Shown here: piece by piece, positions 17,290 to 27,091 of the stretch
Layout: every line of letters begins with the position of its first letter
How positions within the stretch are numbered: position 1 is the stretch's first letter
Source of the DNA: Cyclobacterium sp. 1_MG-2023
GTDB taxonomy: Bacteria; Bacteroidota; Bacteroidia; Cytophagales; Cyclobacteriaceae
NCBI RefSeq assembly: GCF_030546805.1
Contig: NZ_JAUOPC010000011.1
Coordinates: forward strand, 124,001-188,000
Length of the DNA: 64,000 nucleotides
Direction of reading: 5' to 3'
Notes under the pieces: generated by a model
Database searches by the model: none
Told to the model about the DNA's origin: nothing
Seen by the model: only the letters and a program-made list of their open reading frames with translations
Position numbers and translations under genes: made by a program

Positions 17290-18765
17290 ATGTTGAGAAA
17301 ATTTATTGTGTTTTTTATGCTTGTAAGTTTAGCTTTCCAAAGCCATGCTCAGCTGACTAAAAATGCTTTAAAAAAGCCTAATATTCTGTTTATTATGGTG
17401 GATGATCTGCGACCAGAATTGGCTTGCTATGGGCAGTCTCTTATTAAATCTCCCAATATTGATAGGTTGGCAAGGATGGGGCAGTTATTTAATCGTGCTT
17501 ATGTCAACTATCCTGTATGTGGGCCAAGCAGGGCCATACTTTTATCCGGCTTATATGGGAGTTCCAATCGGTTTAATGGATGGAATTGTTCCCAAGATAC
17601 GGATGTTCCGGGAATTGTAAGCTTGCCCATGCATTTTAAAAATAACCATTATACCACAGGCTCTCTAGGAAAGGTTTATAACAATTTTAATGACGGTAAA
17701 GGTAGCTGGGATGAAATATGGAGACCGGTTATCACCACCACTGATTGGGATTATCAAGCAGAAGAAAGCATTGACATTTTTAAAAAACGCAATGAAGATA
17801 GACAATTCAATTCAAATCCAAGAAATAATCACAATTTACCCAAAAGAGGTCCTGCATTTGAAAGTCCAGAGATTGCAGATGAGGTCTATCAGGATGGGAA
17901 AATAGCTACCAAAGCGGTGGAGAAATTACAGCAATTTAGAGCCAGTGGGGAATCCTTCTTTTTGACGGTTGGATTTAAAAAGCCTCATTTACCATTTAAT
18001 GCACCCCAAAAGTATTGGGAACTTTATGATGAAACTGAGATTCAGTTGCCTGGTAATTTTCACCCCCCTCATAATGCACCTAAAGAAGCCCTTCATGAAT
18101 ACAGTGAACTTCGTGCTTATTCCAATATTCCTGAAAAAGGACCATTATCAAAAAGTCTTTCAAAAAAGCTAATTCATGGTTACTATGCTAGCGTTAGCTA
18201 TGTGGATGCTCAAATAGGTAGGGTGTTGGATGCGCTGGAAAACCTAGGCTTGGATGAGGAAACCATAGTGGTGTTGTGGGGAGACCATGGCTGGCAATTG
18301 GGGGAACATGGGCTCTGGTGCAAACATTCCAATTTTAGCACCTCTTTGAAGATACCCTTAATATTTAAAGTTCCGGGTAAATCAACTGACGTAAAACATG
18401 AGGCATTGGTGGAAACCGTGGATATTTTCCCAACATTGTGTGAGCTGGCAGGTATTAATCCACCTTTTCACCTACAAGGAAAAAGCTTTGCAAGTATTCT
18501 TGAAAGTCAAAGCTCTGAGGGTAAAAAAGCCTTGTTTGGTAGGTCCAATTTAGGAGGAGAAACAATCATTACCAAGACCCATTCTTATACTGAATTCTAT
18601 AATAAATCCGGGCAAGTAAAAGCCAATATGCTATTTGATTTAACAATAGACCCAAATGAAAATCAAAATATTGCGGCGGATCCAGAAAATCAAAAGATCA
18701 TTTTAGAAATGAGCAAGATTTTGGAGCAACATATGGCCGCAAGAGGCAATATTGCCCTACCTTAA
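17290..18765 (+). CDS. Family S1 sulfatase, iduronate-2-sulfatase-like
   Basis: A 491-residue exported sulfatase with an N-terminal signal ending near SHAQ. Metal ligands appear in IMVDDLRPE (Asp38-Asp39). The formylglycine motif is Cys77-Gly-Pro-Ser-Arg, in a Cys-type sulfatase that needs the formylglycine-generating enzyme. The active-site block WGDHGWQLGEHGLWCKHSNF is characteristic of the iduronate-2-sulfatase group (ELACYGQ and SPNIDRLA also fit). It would remove sulfate esters from a polysaccharide or its oligosaccharides in the periplasm. A second sulfatase follows after 10 bp, then a ceramidase-like hydrolase after 1 bp, so the three form an operon. Confidence 0.93.
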   Translation: MLRKFIVFFMLVSLAFQSHAQLTKNALKKPNILFIMVDDLRPELACYGQSLIKSPNIDRLARMGQLFNRAYVNYPVCGPSRAILLSGLYGSSNRFNGWNCSQDTDVPGIVSLPMHFKNNHYTTGSLGKVYNNFNDGKGSWDEIWRPVITTTDWDYQAEESIDIFKKRNEDRQFNSNPRNNHNLPKRGPAFESPEIADEVYQDGKIATKAVEKLQQFRASGESFFLTVGFKKPHLPFNAPQKYWELYDETEIQLPGNFHPPHNAPKEALHEYSELRAYSNIPEKGPLSKSLSKKLIHGYYASVSYVDAQIGRVLDALENLGLDEETIVVLWGDHGWQLGEHGLWCKHSNFSTSLKIPLIFKVPGKSTDVKHEALVETVDIFPTLCELAGINPPFHLQGKSFASILESQSSEGKKALFGRSNLGGETIITKTHSYTEFYNKSGQVKANMLFDLTIDPNENQNIAADPENQKIILEMSKILEQHMAARGNIALP

Positions 18766-18775
18766 ACAATAAAGA

Positions 18776-20215
18776 ATGTACCTTTTAAATTTTCATCTTC
18801 AGTTTAAGAGAACTGCTGTTTTCTTGAGCTTAATCTTGGTGTTTTTAGGCTGTAAATCCGAGAATAATGAAACATCAGTCTTAAATAAACCGGCTCCCAA
18901 TATTGTGTTTGTATTGGTAGATGATTTACGTTGGGATGAATTTGGCCTTGGAGGACACAATTATATCCAAACGCCAAATATTGACAGGTTGGCCACAAAT
19001 GCTGTTTTATTTAAGAATGCCTTCGCTACCACACCTTTATGCTCCCCAAGTAGGGCAAGTTTTTTAACAGGTAAGTATGCCTTTTCCCATGGAATCATTG
19101 ACAATACGGATAGAAGCACTTTAAGTCATCAATTGAAAACATTTCCGGCTAAATTACAGAAGGAGGGCTATGAAACCGCTTTTATTGGAAAGTGGCATAT
19201 GGGCAATGACAATACCCCAAGACCCGGATTTGATCAATGGGTGGCACTAAAAGGACAAGGAAAAGCAATCGACCCGGAATTTAATGTGAACGGAACAGAA
19301 ACACATCGAGAAGGATATGTTACCGATATTTTAACAGCCTATTCACTTGATTTTATAAATCAAAAACGGAGTAAACCTTTTCTATTATATCTTTCTCATA
19401 AGGGCCTACATCCTAACCTTCATCAAGATGCCTCTGGCAAGGTTACCAATATTGGAGACGGGGGTTTTGTCCCTGCCAAGAGACATAAGGACAAGTATAA
19501 GGGGGCCATTTTTAAACGCCGACCAAATGCCTTTGTTACCCCTAAAGATAAACCTGCATTGATGCGAGAAATTGAAGGGTTGCCGGAATTAGGCAAAGCT
19601 ACAGCGACCAAGGAGGAAGTGATAAAAAGCCGAGCAGAAATGTTGATGGCCATTGATGAAGGCCTGGGTGAAATTCTTGATCTGCTCAAAAGTGAAAAAC
19701 TGGACAATAATACCATTGTGGTATTCACCGGAGATCATGGGTATTTTTATGGAGAGCATGGTTTAAATGAAGAAAGGAGATTGGCTTATGAAGAGTCCTT
19801 GCGAATTCCTTTGCTTTTCCGATACCTCCCCCTTACCGGAAAAGGATTTCCTGTAGATCAGATGGCTTTGAATATCGATTTGGCTCCCACATTGCTTGAT
19901 TTTGCCGGGGTTGAAAAGGATAGTTTGATGGATGGAAGGTCTTTGAAACCTTTAATTAATGGAGAAGAGCCGGATAACTGGAGAACATCATTTTATATGG
20001 AATACTATTCGGATAAGGTTTGGCCAAGGATGGTCAATATGGGGTATAAGGGCATTCGGTCCACTCAGTTTAAATACATCCAATATACCGATCTTCAAAA
20101 TATGGATGAATTGTATGATTTAAAAAAAGACCCCTATGAGCTGAATAATATCATCGATCAACCGTCCTACCAAGAGATTTTAGAAGAAATGAAAATTAAC
20201 CTAAAAAAATATTAA
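18776..20215 (+). CDS. Family S1 sulfatase, lipoprotein
   Basis: A 479-residue sulfatase with a lipoprotein signal (LVFLGC, Cys26). It has the metal-binding VDDLRWDEFG block and formylglycine motif Cys89-Ser-Pro-Ser-Arg followed by ASFLTGKYAFSHG. The metal/active-site block FTGDHGYFYGEHGL is also complete. It is likely attached to the inner leaflet of the outer membrane or exposed at the surface. It differs clearly from the preceding sulfatase, so the two probably act on different sulfate positions. The substrate is inferred only from context. Confidence 0.92.
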   Translation: MYLLNFHLQFKRTAVFLSLILVFLGCKSENNETSVLNKPAPNIVFVLVDDLRWDEFGLGGHNYIQTPNIDRLATNAVLFKNAFATTPLCSPSRASFLTGKYAFSHGIIDNTDRSTLSHQLKTFPAKLQKEGYETAFIGKWHMGNDNTPRPGFDQWVALKGQGKAIDPEFNVNGTETHREGYVTDILTAYSLDFINQKRSKPFLLYLSHKGLHPNLHQDASGKVTNIGDGGFVPAKRHKDKYKGAIFKRRPNAFVTPKDKPALMREIEGLPELGKATATKEEVIKSRAEMLMAIDEGLGEILDLLKSEKLDNNTIVVFTGDHGYFYGEHGLNEERRLAYEESLRIPLLFRYLPLTGKGFPVDQMALNIDLAPTLLDFAGVEKDSLMDGRSLKPLINGEEPDNWRTSFYMEYYSDKVWPRMVNMGYKGIRSTQFKYIQYTDLQNMDELYDLKKDPYELNNIIDQPSYQEILEEMKINLKKY

Positions 20216-20216
20216 A

Positions 20217-21608
20217 ATGTTAAAATTGAAGCCATTAATTCATCTCCTTTGGGTCATAATTTTAATTAATCCGCTTTCCGGCCTTGGACAATCGGAAATT
20301 TTAAAAATTGGCGCGGCTTCGACAGTAATTACCCCGGAATTAAACAGCTGGGTTCAGGGAGCCGGGGTACCCAAAAAAGCCACCAAAGTTAGAGATGACT
20401 TAGAAGCCAATGGACTTTACATTTCCAAAGGAAGGTTTCAAGTGCTATTGGTTAGTTGTGATTTGGTTGGTATGGAAGCGGGGTTGAATGTAAGGTTGCG
20501 GGAAGCCATGGGTGTAGCTACAGGGATTATGCCTAGAGATATATTAATTTCATCGACCCATACCCATGGAGGTCCCTCTCTGGTGAAAACCAACTATTTG
20601 ATGCCTCTTGATACAGCTTATATGGAAAGCTTGGTACCAAGGATGGTTTCATTGGCAAAAGAAGCTGTTAAAAACGCAGTACCTGGAAAAATCGGTTGGG
20701 CTGAAGGTAAGGCGCAGATAGGCTACAACCGTCGCTTAACTTGGGCAGATGGGACCCATTCAATGCATGGCGATGCGGGAAGAGCAGATTTTGCAGGTTT
20801 GGAAGGGCCTGATGATCCACAGCATTTGGCCATGTTCGCTGCAGATCTTAAGGGAAACCTATTGTCAATCCTTTACCATAATACCACCCATCCCACCATT
20901 TTTTATGCCGACGGGGTATTTTCTTCGGATTTCCCCGGGGAAGTGAGGAAGACCTTCAGAGAAAAATTCAGGGATGACCTTCCCGTGCTGTTTCTCAATG
21001 GTGCGCAAGGAGATATCAGCATGGAAAATATGCTGGATAAAAAGTCTGAATCTGATGAAGAGAAAATGGCTAGAATTACTGAGCAGGTGGTAAAGGAGAC
21101 CATGCGACTATATGAAAGCATAACATATGAAACAAGCCCTAAACTGGCCCATGAGTACCATGATTTAAAAGTTAAAGTTAGGTTGCCCGATACCGGTACA
21201 CTTGTCAAATCTCAGGCAATTCTAAAGCGGATTGATGAAGGTGAGCCTATTCGAGGTATGGAAATGATCATGGCCTTTGGATCGGTACACCTTCAAGAAA
21301 CTTTTGGTGAAAACCCCTTTGATGTTTTGCCTGTTCATGGCCTAAGAATTGGAGGGCTTGCCATGGTAACCCAACCATGTGAGTTGTTTAGTCAGTTTGG
21401 CCTTGATATTAAAAGAAGGAGTCCGGGAGAAAGCACCATAGTGGTGGGGATGACAGATGGATACAATGGATACTGCCCAACTATTTATGGATTACTTGGT
21501 GGGGGATATTCCGGCTCTCCCATAAGCTGGACACGCTTAGAACCCGAAGCTGGATATAAAATTGTAGATACAGCAGCAATATTACTTAATAAAGTTTGGA
21601 CAAAGTAG
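20217..21608 (+). CDS. Neutral ceramidase-like (NEUT/ALK ceramidase N-terminal domain) exported hydrolase
   Basis: A 463-residue protein with a signal peptide ending about GLGQ, belonging to the neutral/alkaline non-lysosomal ceramidase N-terminal domain family. It opens with the family pattern GAASTVITPE, then THTHGG (114-117, zinc His), NTTHPT (His225, the second zinc His position) and GDIS (Ser268, aligned by me with the nucleophile region). It therefore keeps the canonical residues, unlike the four paralogs near 53-59 kb. Proteins of this type recur in glycan loci, where their true substrate (amide or glycoside) is not established. It begins one base after the sulfatase stop, and ECF sigma follows 93 bp later. 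Confidence 0.85.
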   Translation: MLKLKPLIHLLWVIILINPLSGLGQSEILKIGAASTVITPELNSWVQGAGVPKKATKVRDDLEANGLYISKGRFQVLLVSCDLVGMEAGLNVRLREAMGVATGIMPRDILISSTHTHGGPSLVKTNYLMPLDTAYMESLVPRMVSLAKEAVKNAVPGKIGWAEGKAQIGYNRRLTWADGTHSMHGDAGRADFAGLEGPDDPQHLAMFAADLKGNLLSILYHNTTHPTIFYADGVFSSDFPGEVRKTFREKFRDDLPVLFLNGAQGDISMENMLDKKSESDEEKMARITEQVVKETMRLYESITYETSPKLAHEYHDLKVKVRLPDTGTLVKSQAILKRIDEGEPIRGMEMIMAFGSVHLQETFGENPFDVLPVHGLRIGGLAMVTQPCELFSQFGLDIKRRSPGESTIVVGMTDGYNGYCPTIYGLLGGGYSGSPISWTRLEPEAGYKIVDTAAILLNKVWTK

Positions 21609-21701
21609 GGGATAAAAATAGAAGATATTTATAATTTTACTTTGATATAAATAGATTAAATTAGGTGATTATGAGTAATTATTGAAATAACCTTCAAAAT
21701 C

Positions 21702-22310
21702 ATGGTCGAATCTAAAAAGGATAAAGAGGCTTTGGATCGATCCAAGGAGGATCGATATTGGGAGCTGATTATGGAGGGGGATAAGTCGGGCCTAGAGGGA
21801 ATGTTCAGTCTTTATGCTTATGAATTAATGGCTTTTGGATTACGTATAAAGGCAGACAGGGAACTTGTAAAGGATTGTATCCAAGATCTTTTTATTGACT
21901 TATGGAAATACCGAGAAAATACTAGAAAAGTAGAGCATGTAAAAAATTACATTTTTAAGGCGCTTTCAAATAAGGTCAAAAAAGAAATTAAAGTTAGAGT
22001 AAAAAGAAAGGAAATCGAGCAATTTATGCATACAGATGTTTTGGAAGAACAGATGTATCATCATGAAAGTAAATACGAATCCACTGAAGAGGAACCCAAT
22101 CCTAGATTAAAATCAGCTTTAAATTTGCTACCCTCTAGGCAAAAGCAAGTAATTATTCATGTGTTTTTTGAAAATATTCCGCATAAGCAAATTGCTGAAA
22201 TCATGGGGATTAATGTTCAATCGGTATACACTTTGACTTGGAAGGCCATTAATAACCTTCGCAAATTAATAACCCTTTTGTTGATTTTTTTTGGGCTAGA
22301 TAAATTTTAA
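21702..22310 (+). CDS. ECF RNA polymerase sigma factor
   Basis: A 202-residue ECF sigma factor. Region 2 includes KDCIQDLFIDLWKYR; region 4 includes LPSRQKQVIIHVFF, then the helix-turn-helix HKQIAEIMGINVQSVYTLTWKAINNLRK. The C-terminus is unusually hydrophobic (LITLLLIFFGLDKF). It is followed by a FecR-type anti-sigma factor and SusC/SusD genes, the usual Bacteroidota trans-envelope signalling arrangement in which the SusC STN domain signals to FecR, which controls this factor. Confidence 0.94.
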   Translation: MVESKKDKEALDRSKEDRYWELIMEGDKSGLEGMFSLYAYELMAFGLRIKADRELVKDCIQDLFIDLWKYRENTRKVEHVKNYIFKALSNKVKKEIKVRVKRKEIEQFMHTDVLEEQMYHHESKYESTEEEPNPRLKSALNLLPSRQKQVIIHVFFENIPHKQIAEIMGINVQSVYTLTWKAINNLRKLITLLLIFFGLDKF

Positions 22311-22430
22311 CTCAACCAATGTTGAGGCTTATTTTTTTAAAATTTGAATTAAAGAATAAAAAAATAAATTTTTTTTCAATCAGGAGGATAGATATGTGCA
22401 ATTTCTGACACATGTCTATGAAAATCCACC

Positions 22431-23537
22431 ATGATGAATTATTTGAATGAAAATGTAAGAGACTTAATTCTGAATGAAGCATTCAGAAAATGGGTTTTGA
22501 CTCCTGATTTTAAGTCTGAAAGAATCTGGAGAAATTCCCAGTCTAAGGATCAAGTTTCAGCTAAGGAGGTTGAGGAGGCGAAAAATATTATACTCGATTT
22601 ATTTTCAGATCAGTATCCGCTTCAGCCTTTTGAGTTTGACCAGATGTGGCAAAACATCGATAGTCATACTGTTGAATCAACTTTTGGGAGGGAGGCAAAA
22701 AGAATAATCACAACAAAGCCATTGCCTCATTCAGGCAAGCAGCAGGATTTTAAATCAACTTTAAATCCATCGGTTTTGACGGCATTCCTTAGAGTTGCTG
22801 TGGTTTTGTTGTTTTTGATAGGTATAGGCTACCTCATACTAAATCAGTTTCAGCCAAATATGGATACTGAGCGTTCTGCTATTGCATCTGTCAAATCCTA
22901 TCAAGCACCACCGGGTATAAAGTCAAGTATCACGCTTCAAGACGGAACAAAAGTTATTCTTAATTCAGGTAGTGTATTGACTTATAATGATAATGTAGAC
23001 CTAAAAAGAAGAGAAGTTTATTTAGAAGGAGAGGCATTTTTTGATGTTTTCCCAAATTCCGAAAAGCCTTTAACTGTCACTGCCGGAGGGGTTTCTACCA
23101 CTGCCATTGGGACGTCTTTTAACATTAAAGCCTATGAAAAAGAGGATGTAAAGGTGGCTTTAATCACAGGAAAGGTAGCTGTTGGGATTCCTAAAATAAG
23201 AAGGGACAGCATATTATTAAAGGAAAAAGAAGTTTTAAACATTCCTCATAAGAATGGTGAAATAAGCAAGGTGACCTTTGATGAAGATGAAGTTTTGGGG
23301 TGGACAAGAAAATTAATTGTATTCGATAATACAACCTTTTCTGAAGCGATTAGGGTTTTGGAAAATTGGTATGGTGTGTCTTTTGAAATTCATAATGTGT
23401 CCAAAGAGAACCTTAATATTTCAGGGAAATTTCAAGATGAAACCCTTAAAAATGTAATGGAAGGCTTGAAGCATACCCTTCAAATTGAATACAATATAAC
23501 AGGTGAGAAGGTAACAATTGAATTTAATAACCAATGA
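22431..23537 (+). CDS. FecR family anti-sigma factor
   Basis: A 368-residue inner membrane regulator. A cytoplasmic N-terminal segment of about 105 residues is followed by one membrane helix (VAVVLLFLIGIGYLIL, about 120-137), a FecR domain beginning near YQAPPGIKSSITLQDG, and a C-terminal DUF4974 domain (FSEAIRVLENWYGVSFEI to the end). It would hold the adjacent ECF sigma factor until signalled by the SusC protein. Two adjacent ATG codons (22431, 22434) are possible starts; AGGAGG lies about 48 bp upstream, too far to serve this start. Confidence 0.93.
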   Translation: MMNYLNENVRDLILNEAFRKWVLTPDFKSERIWRNSQSKDQVSAKEVEEAKNIILDLFSDQYPLQPFEFDQMWQNIDSHTVESTFGREAKRIITTKPLPHSGKQQDFKSTLNPSVLTAFLRVAVVLLFLIGIGYLILNQFQPNMDTERSAIASVKSYQAPPGIKSSITLQDGTKVILNSGSVLTYNDNVDLKRREVYLEGEAFFDVFPNSEKPLTVTAGGVSTTAIGTSFNIKAYEKEDVKVALITGKVAVGIPKIRRDSILLKEKEVLNIPHKNGEISKVTFDEDEVLGWTRKLIVFDNTTFSEAIRVLENWYGVSFEIHNVSKENLNISGKFQDETLKNVMEGLKHTLQIEYNITGEKVTIEFNNQ

Positions 23538-23563
23538 AATGAATAGGTAAGTTAAACCAAGAG

Positions 23564-23614
23564 ATTTGGTGAAAGGTGTTTTTCTCCTAAGCAAAGAAAA
23601 AAGCATCACCAAAT
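23564..23614 (+). promoter_or_regulatory. Structured leader between anti-sigma and susC genes
   Basis: ATTTGGTGA at 23564-23572 pairs perfectly with TCACCAAAT at 23606-23614. An inner stem pairs TTTTTC with GAAAAA. The hairpin sits 62 bp before the SusC start codon. It may attenuate or process transcription; no U-tract follows. Confidence 0.45.
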
Positions 23615-23675
23615 TGTAAAAAGTATTTACCCTTTAAATTACTCAATTTATAAATTAACATAAACCCAAAATTGT

Positions 23676-26600
23676 ATGAAAAATTATTTACAAAATCATG
23701 TGGTTCGCATGATGAAAGTATTTGCCTTTCTCTTTCTTATCCAATGCATGTCTACAGGGCTGCTATTGGCTAGAGAGGTAAAGATGCAAGTGAAGAGTAT
23801 TGAAGAAGTAAAAGTACAAATACCTTTAGAGGGAGTTACTGTAAAGGAGGCCTTTTCTAAAATTGAGAAGGTTTCGGAATTTAATTTTGTCTACCTAAAT
23901 AGAGAAATTAAAAACCTACCGGAACTATTTATTGCACAGTCAAACCAAAGCATTTATAATTTGCTGGTAAAGATTTCCAATCAGACAGGTTTAGATTTTA
24001 AGCAGGTTAATCAAAATATCCACGTTCAAAAATCAAAACGTAATCGAAATCACCAAAAAGTAGTCGTCTCTGAATTGTTCATTGAAATATCAGGAAGGGT
24101 GACAGATGATCAAGGGTTGCCTTTGCCGGGGGTTACCATCATTATTGAAGGCACAAGTGTGGGTACCGTCACTGATTTTAATGGCAATTACACCTTGGAT
24201 GCAGAAGAAGGGAATGTATTGGTTTATTCCTTTGTAGGATTTGAAAGTCAGCGTAGAACTGTAGGAAATTCTAATGTAATTGATATACAAATGATTCAAG
24301 ATGCCTCCTCACTGGAAGAGGTTGTGGTGACTGCTTTTGGGATAAAGAAAGAAAAAAAGTCGCTGAGTTACGCTGTTCAAGAATTAGAAGGGGACAAACT
24401 TTCAGCAGTTGGGAACACTAATTTGGTCAATAGCATTCAGGGTAAGATTGCCGGGGTGATAGTAAAACAAAGTTCCGGTGCGCCAGGTAGTACTTCCAAA
24501 ATTAATATTAGAGGTAGTCGATCGTTTGTTGGAAACAATGAACCACTATATGTAGTGGATGGAATGCCAATTTCGAGTGGAGGCCGTACCATTGATCTTA
24601 ATCCAAATGATATAAAGTCGATGAATGTGCTTAAGGGACCAACCGCAGCGGCATTGTATGGCTTAAGGGCTTCTAATGGAGTTGTAGTGATAGAAACGAA
24701 AAAAGGAGAAGGAGCAAATGGAGGGAAGCCTACAGTTACTTTGGAAAGCAATTACAATTTTGATCAGTTATCTAGAAAGCCGGATTTACAGACCACCTAT
24801 GGACAAGGAGAAAGAGGAGTATTTCTTCCTTATTCAGCATTCTCTTGGGGACCAAGAATTGACGAAATGGGTGTTTATACCAATCAACTTGGAGAATTGG
24901 AAGAAGCGGCTGTTTATGACAATGTAGGAGACCTGTTTAGGACCGGAGGGACATCCAATACCAACCTATCCATTTCAAATGCTTTGGATAAAGGGAATTA
25001 TGCAATCAATGTAGGTATGGCCAATCAAGAAGGCATATTGAAAAATACAGGCATGCAAAGGATGAATATTAAAGTCGCAGGCGGATATAATCTGACAGAT
25101 AAATTAAAAGTTAATACATCCATTAATTATTCAAATAACCTAATAGAAGGCACAGAACTACCATGGTGGGGTACTTTTGCGATACCTCCTTCATATAATT
25201 TAAAAGGAAAGCCTACCCATGTACCGGGAGACCCATTTCAGCAGATTAATTTTAGAGGGCAACATGATAATTTTTACTGGGCCATGGAAAATAATTATTC
25301 TGAGAATAGAACCTCAAGGACATTTGGTAACCTTAGTTTTGATTACGAGCCATTAGATTGGTTGTCGATCAATTATAGAATTGGTTTAGATGAATATACG
25401 ACACAAAATAAAAGGGTAATAGAGAAAGGTTCGGGTAGTGGGAGAACCGATCCACCTAGTGGAGGAAGTATTAGTAACAGTATGGTAAATCAGCGGCAAA
25501 TCAATTCCAATTTGAACCTCAATATCAGCAAAAATTTTGGGAGTGATTTTAATATGGAGTTTTTGCTTGGGAATGAAGTTTATGATATTAGAGGCAACTC
25601 CATTTCAAGTAATGGATCAGATTTAGTGATTGGAGGTTTTCACCATATTTCAAATACAGCTGTTCAAACAACCAATGAGTATTTGTCTAGAAGTAGGGTG
25701 GTTGGTTTTTATGGAAATCTTTCAGTTTCATGGCTAAATTCGGTATTTCTTAATGCTACCGGTAGGAATGATATTGTTTCAAATATGCCGCGAGGAAACC
25801 GCTCGTTTTTTTATCCTTCCATAGGTACAGGTGTGGTATTTACTGAGTTTTTATCTGTGCCGGAAAAAATTCTCACATTTGGTAAGTTTAGGGCCAGTGT
25901 GGCAGAGGTTGGCCAGGCAGGGCCAATATTTTCTACCTCTACTCTTTTTGTACCCGGTGCCGCTGTTGGCGGGTTTACTTTTCCTTACCAAGGGATGAAT
26001 GCATTTACACTTAGTAATGCTTTAAACAGCTCAGATTTGAAGCCTGAAAACACGAGAACCTTTGAAATAGGCGTAGATTTAAGGTTTTTTAATGATAGGG
26101 TAGGATTGGATTATACCTATTATGATTCCAAATCTGACGGACAAATCTATAGGGTGCCAATTGCCATATCTACAGGCTATAGCAGTGAATTGAGGAATGC
26201 CGGAGAGATGAGTGTCAAAGGCCACGAAATCATGCTTAATTTAACACCTATTTCCACAGAAAGTTTCTCTTGGAACCTGACCACAAATTTTACCACTTAC
26301 ACCAACAGAGTGATCAGTTTAGCAGAAGGGATTGACCAGCTCGAATTAGGTGGGTTTAGGGTGCAATCCGTGGCTGTAGAAGGTGAGGAATATCCTTCTC
26401 TTAGAGGATTTGGCTATGCAAGAGATCCGAGTAGTGGAGAAATAGTTGTAGACAGCAGAGCTACGCTTTCAAATGGCAATGCCAATACACGCTATGGAAT
26501 GCCTTTAAGGACTACAAGTCAGGTTATTTTAGGCAGTGCCCAACCTGATTTTGACATGAGTTTCCTCAATAGTTTCAATTTTAAAAATTTCTCTATTTCA

Positions 26601-27071
26601 GCTCAAATTGATTGGCGCAAAGGGGGGAAAGTTTCTTCGGGTTACAATAGGTTAGGAAAACTATATGGGATCCTTAGTGAAACTGAAAATAGGGAAGCTG
26701 ATCAAATCTTTCCCGGAAAAATGGGGTACTATGACCAAGGTAACCTTGTTGTAGAAGGGGATAATAATATTACCATTCAGAAAGGATTTGATTTTTACAG
26801 GGTTAATGATGACCCTATCAGCGAAGCCAATGTCTATGATGCCACCTTTGTTCGGCTTAGAGAATTGAGATTGGATTACCGCTTTCCCACGGATTGGTTG
26901 CAAAATACATTTATTCGAAAAGCCTCAGTTTTTTTCGTAGGAAGGAATTTGCTCCTGAGCGCAGCCATGCCACATTTCGATCCGGAAATGTTCAATACCA
27001 ATGAGGCGGAATCTTACAATTCCTATCCACAAACCAAGAGTTTTGGTGGTGGTATAAGAGTAGATTTTTAA
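23676..27071 (+). CDS. SusC/RagA-type TonB-dependent outer membrane transporter with STN signalling domain
   Basis: A 1131-residue outer membrane protein importing glycan oligosaccharides with TonB energy. Order: signal peptide (residues to about 32), STN domain about 48-115 that signals to FecR, carboxypeptidase-regulatory-like domain about 137-210 (ISGRVTDDQGLPLPGVT), TonB box-like EEVVVTAFG, plug domain (VNSIQGKIAGVIVKQ, then RGSRSFVGNNEPLYVVDG), and a beta-barrel ending in aromatic-rich FGGGIRVDF. The STN domain ties it to the ECF/FecR pair upstream. The partner SusD gene follows after 20 bp. Confidence 0.96.
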   Translation: MKNYLQNHVVRMMKVFAFLFLIQCMSTGLLLAREVKMQVKSIEEVKVQIPLEGVTVKEAFSKIEKVSEFNFVYLNREIKNLPELFIAQSNQSIYNLLVKISNQTGLDFKQVNQNIHVQKSKRNRNHQKVVVSELFIEISGRVTDDQGLPLPGVTIIIEGTSVGTVTDFNGNYTLDAEEGNVLVYSFVGFESQRRTVGNSNVIDIQMIQDASSLEEVVVTAFGIKKEKKSLSYAVQELEGDKLSAVGNTNLVNSIQGKIAGVIVKQSSGAPGSTSKINIRGSRSFVGNNEPLYVVDGMPISSGGRTIDLNPNDIKSMNVLKGPTAAALYGLRASNGVVVIETKKGEGANGGKPTVTLESNYNFDQLSRKPDLQTTYGQGERGVFLPYSAFSWGPRIDEMGVYTNQLGELEEAAVYDNVGDLFRTGGTSNTNLSISNALDKGNYAINVGMANQEGILKNTGMQRMNIKVAGGYNLTDKLKVNTSINYSNNLIEGTELPWWGTFAIPPSYNLKGKPTHVPGDPFQQINFRGQHDNFYWAMENNYSENRTSRTFGNLSFDYEPLDWLSINYRIGLDEYTTQNKRVIEKGSGSGRTDPPSGGSISNSMVNQRQINSNLNLNISKNFGSDFNMEFLLGNEVYDIRGNSISSNGSDLVIGGFHHISNTAVQTTNEYLSRSRVVGFYGNLSVSWLNSVFLNATGRNDIVSNMPRGNRSFFYPSIGTGVVFTEFLSVPEKILTFGKFRASVAEVGQAGPIFSTSTLFVPGAAVGGFTFPYQGMNAFTLSNALNSSDLKPENTRTFEIGVDLRFFNDRVGLDYTYYDSKSDGQIYRVPIAISTGYSSELRNAGEMSVKGHEIMLNLTPISTESFSWNLTTNFTTYTNRVISLAEGIDQLELGGFRVQSVAVEGEEYPSLRGFGYARDPSSGEIVVDSRATLSNGNANTRYGMPLRTTSQVILGSAQPDFDMSFLNSFNFKNFSISAQIDWRKGGKVSSGYNRLGKLYGILSETENREADQIFPGKMGYYDQGNLVVEGDNNITIQKGFDFYRVNDDPISEANVYDATFVRLRELRLDYRFPTDWLQNTFIRKASVFFVGRNLLLSAAMPHFDPEMFNTNEAESYNSYPQTKSFGGGIRVDF

Positions 27072-27091
27072 ACCCAAAATAAGAAATAGTT

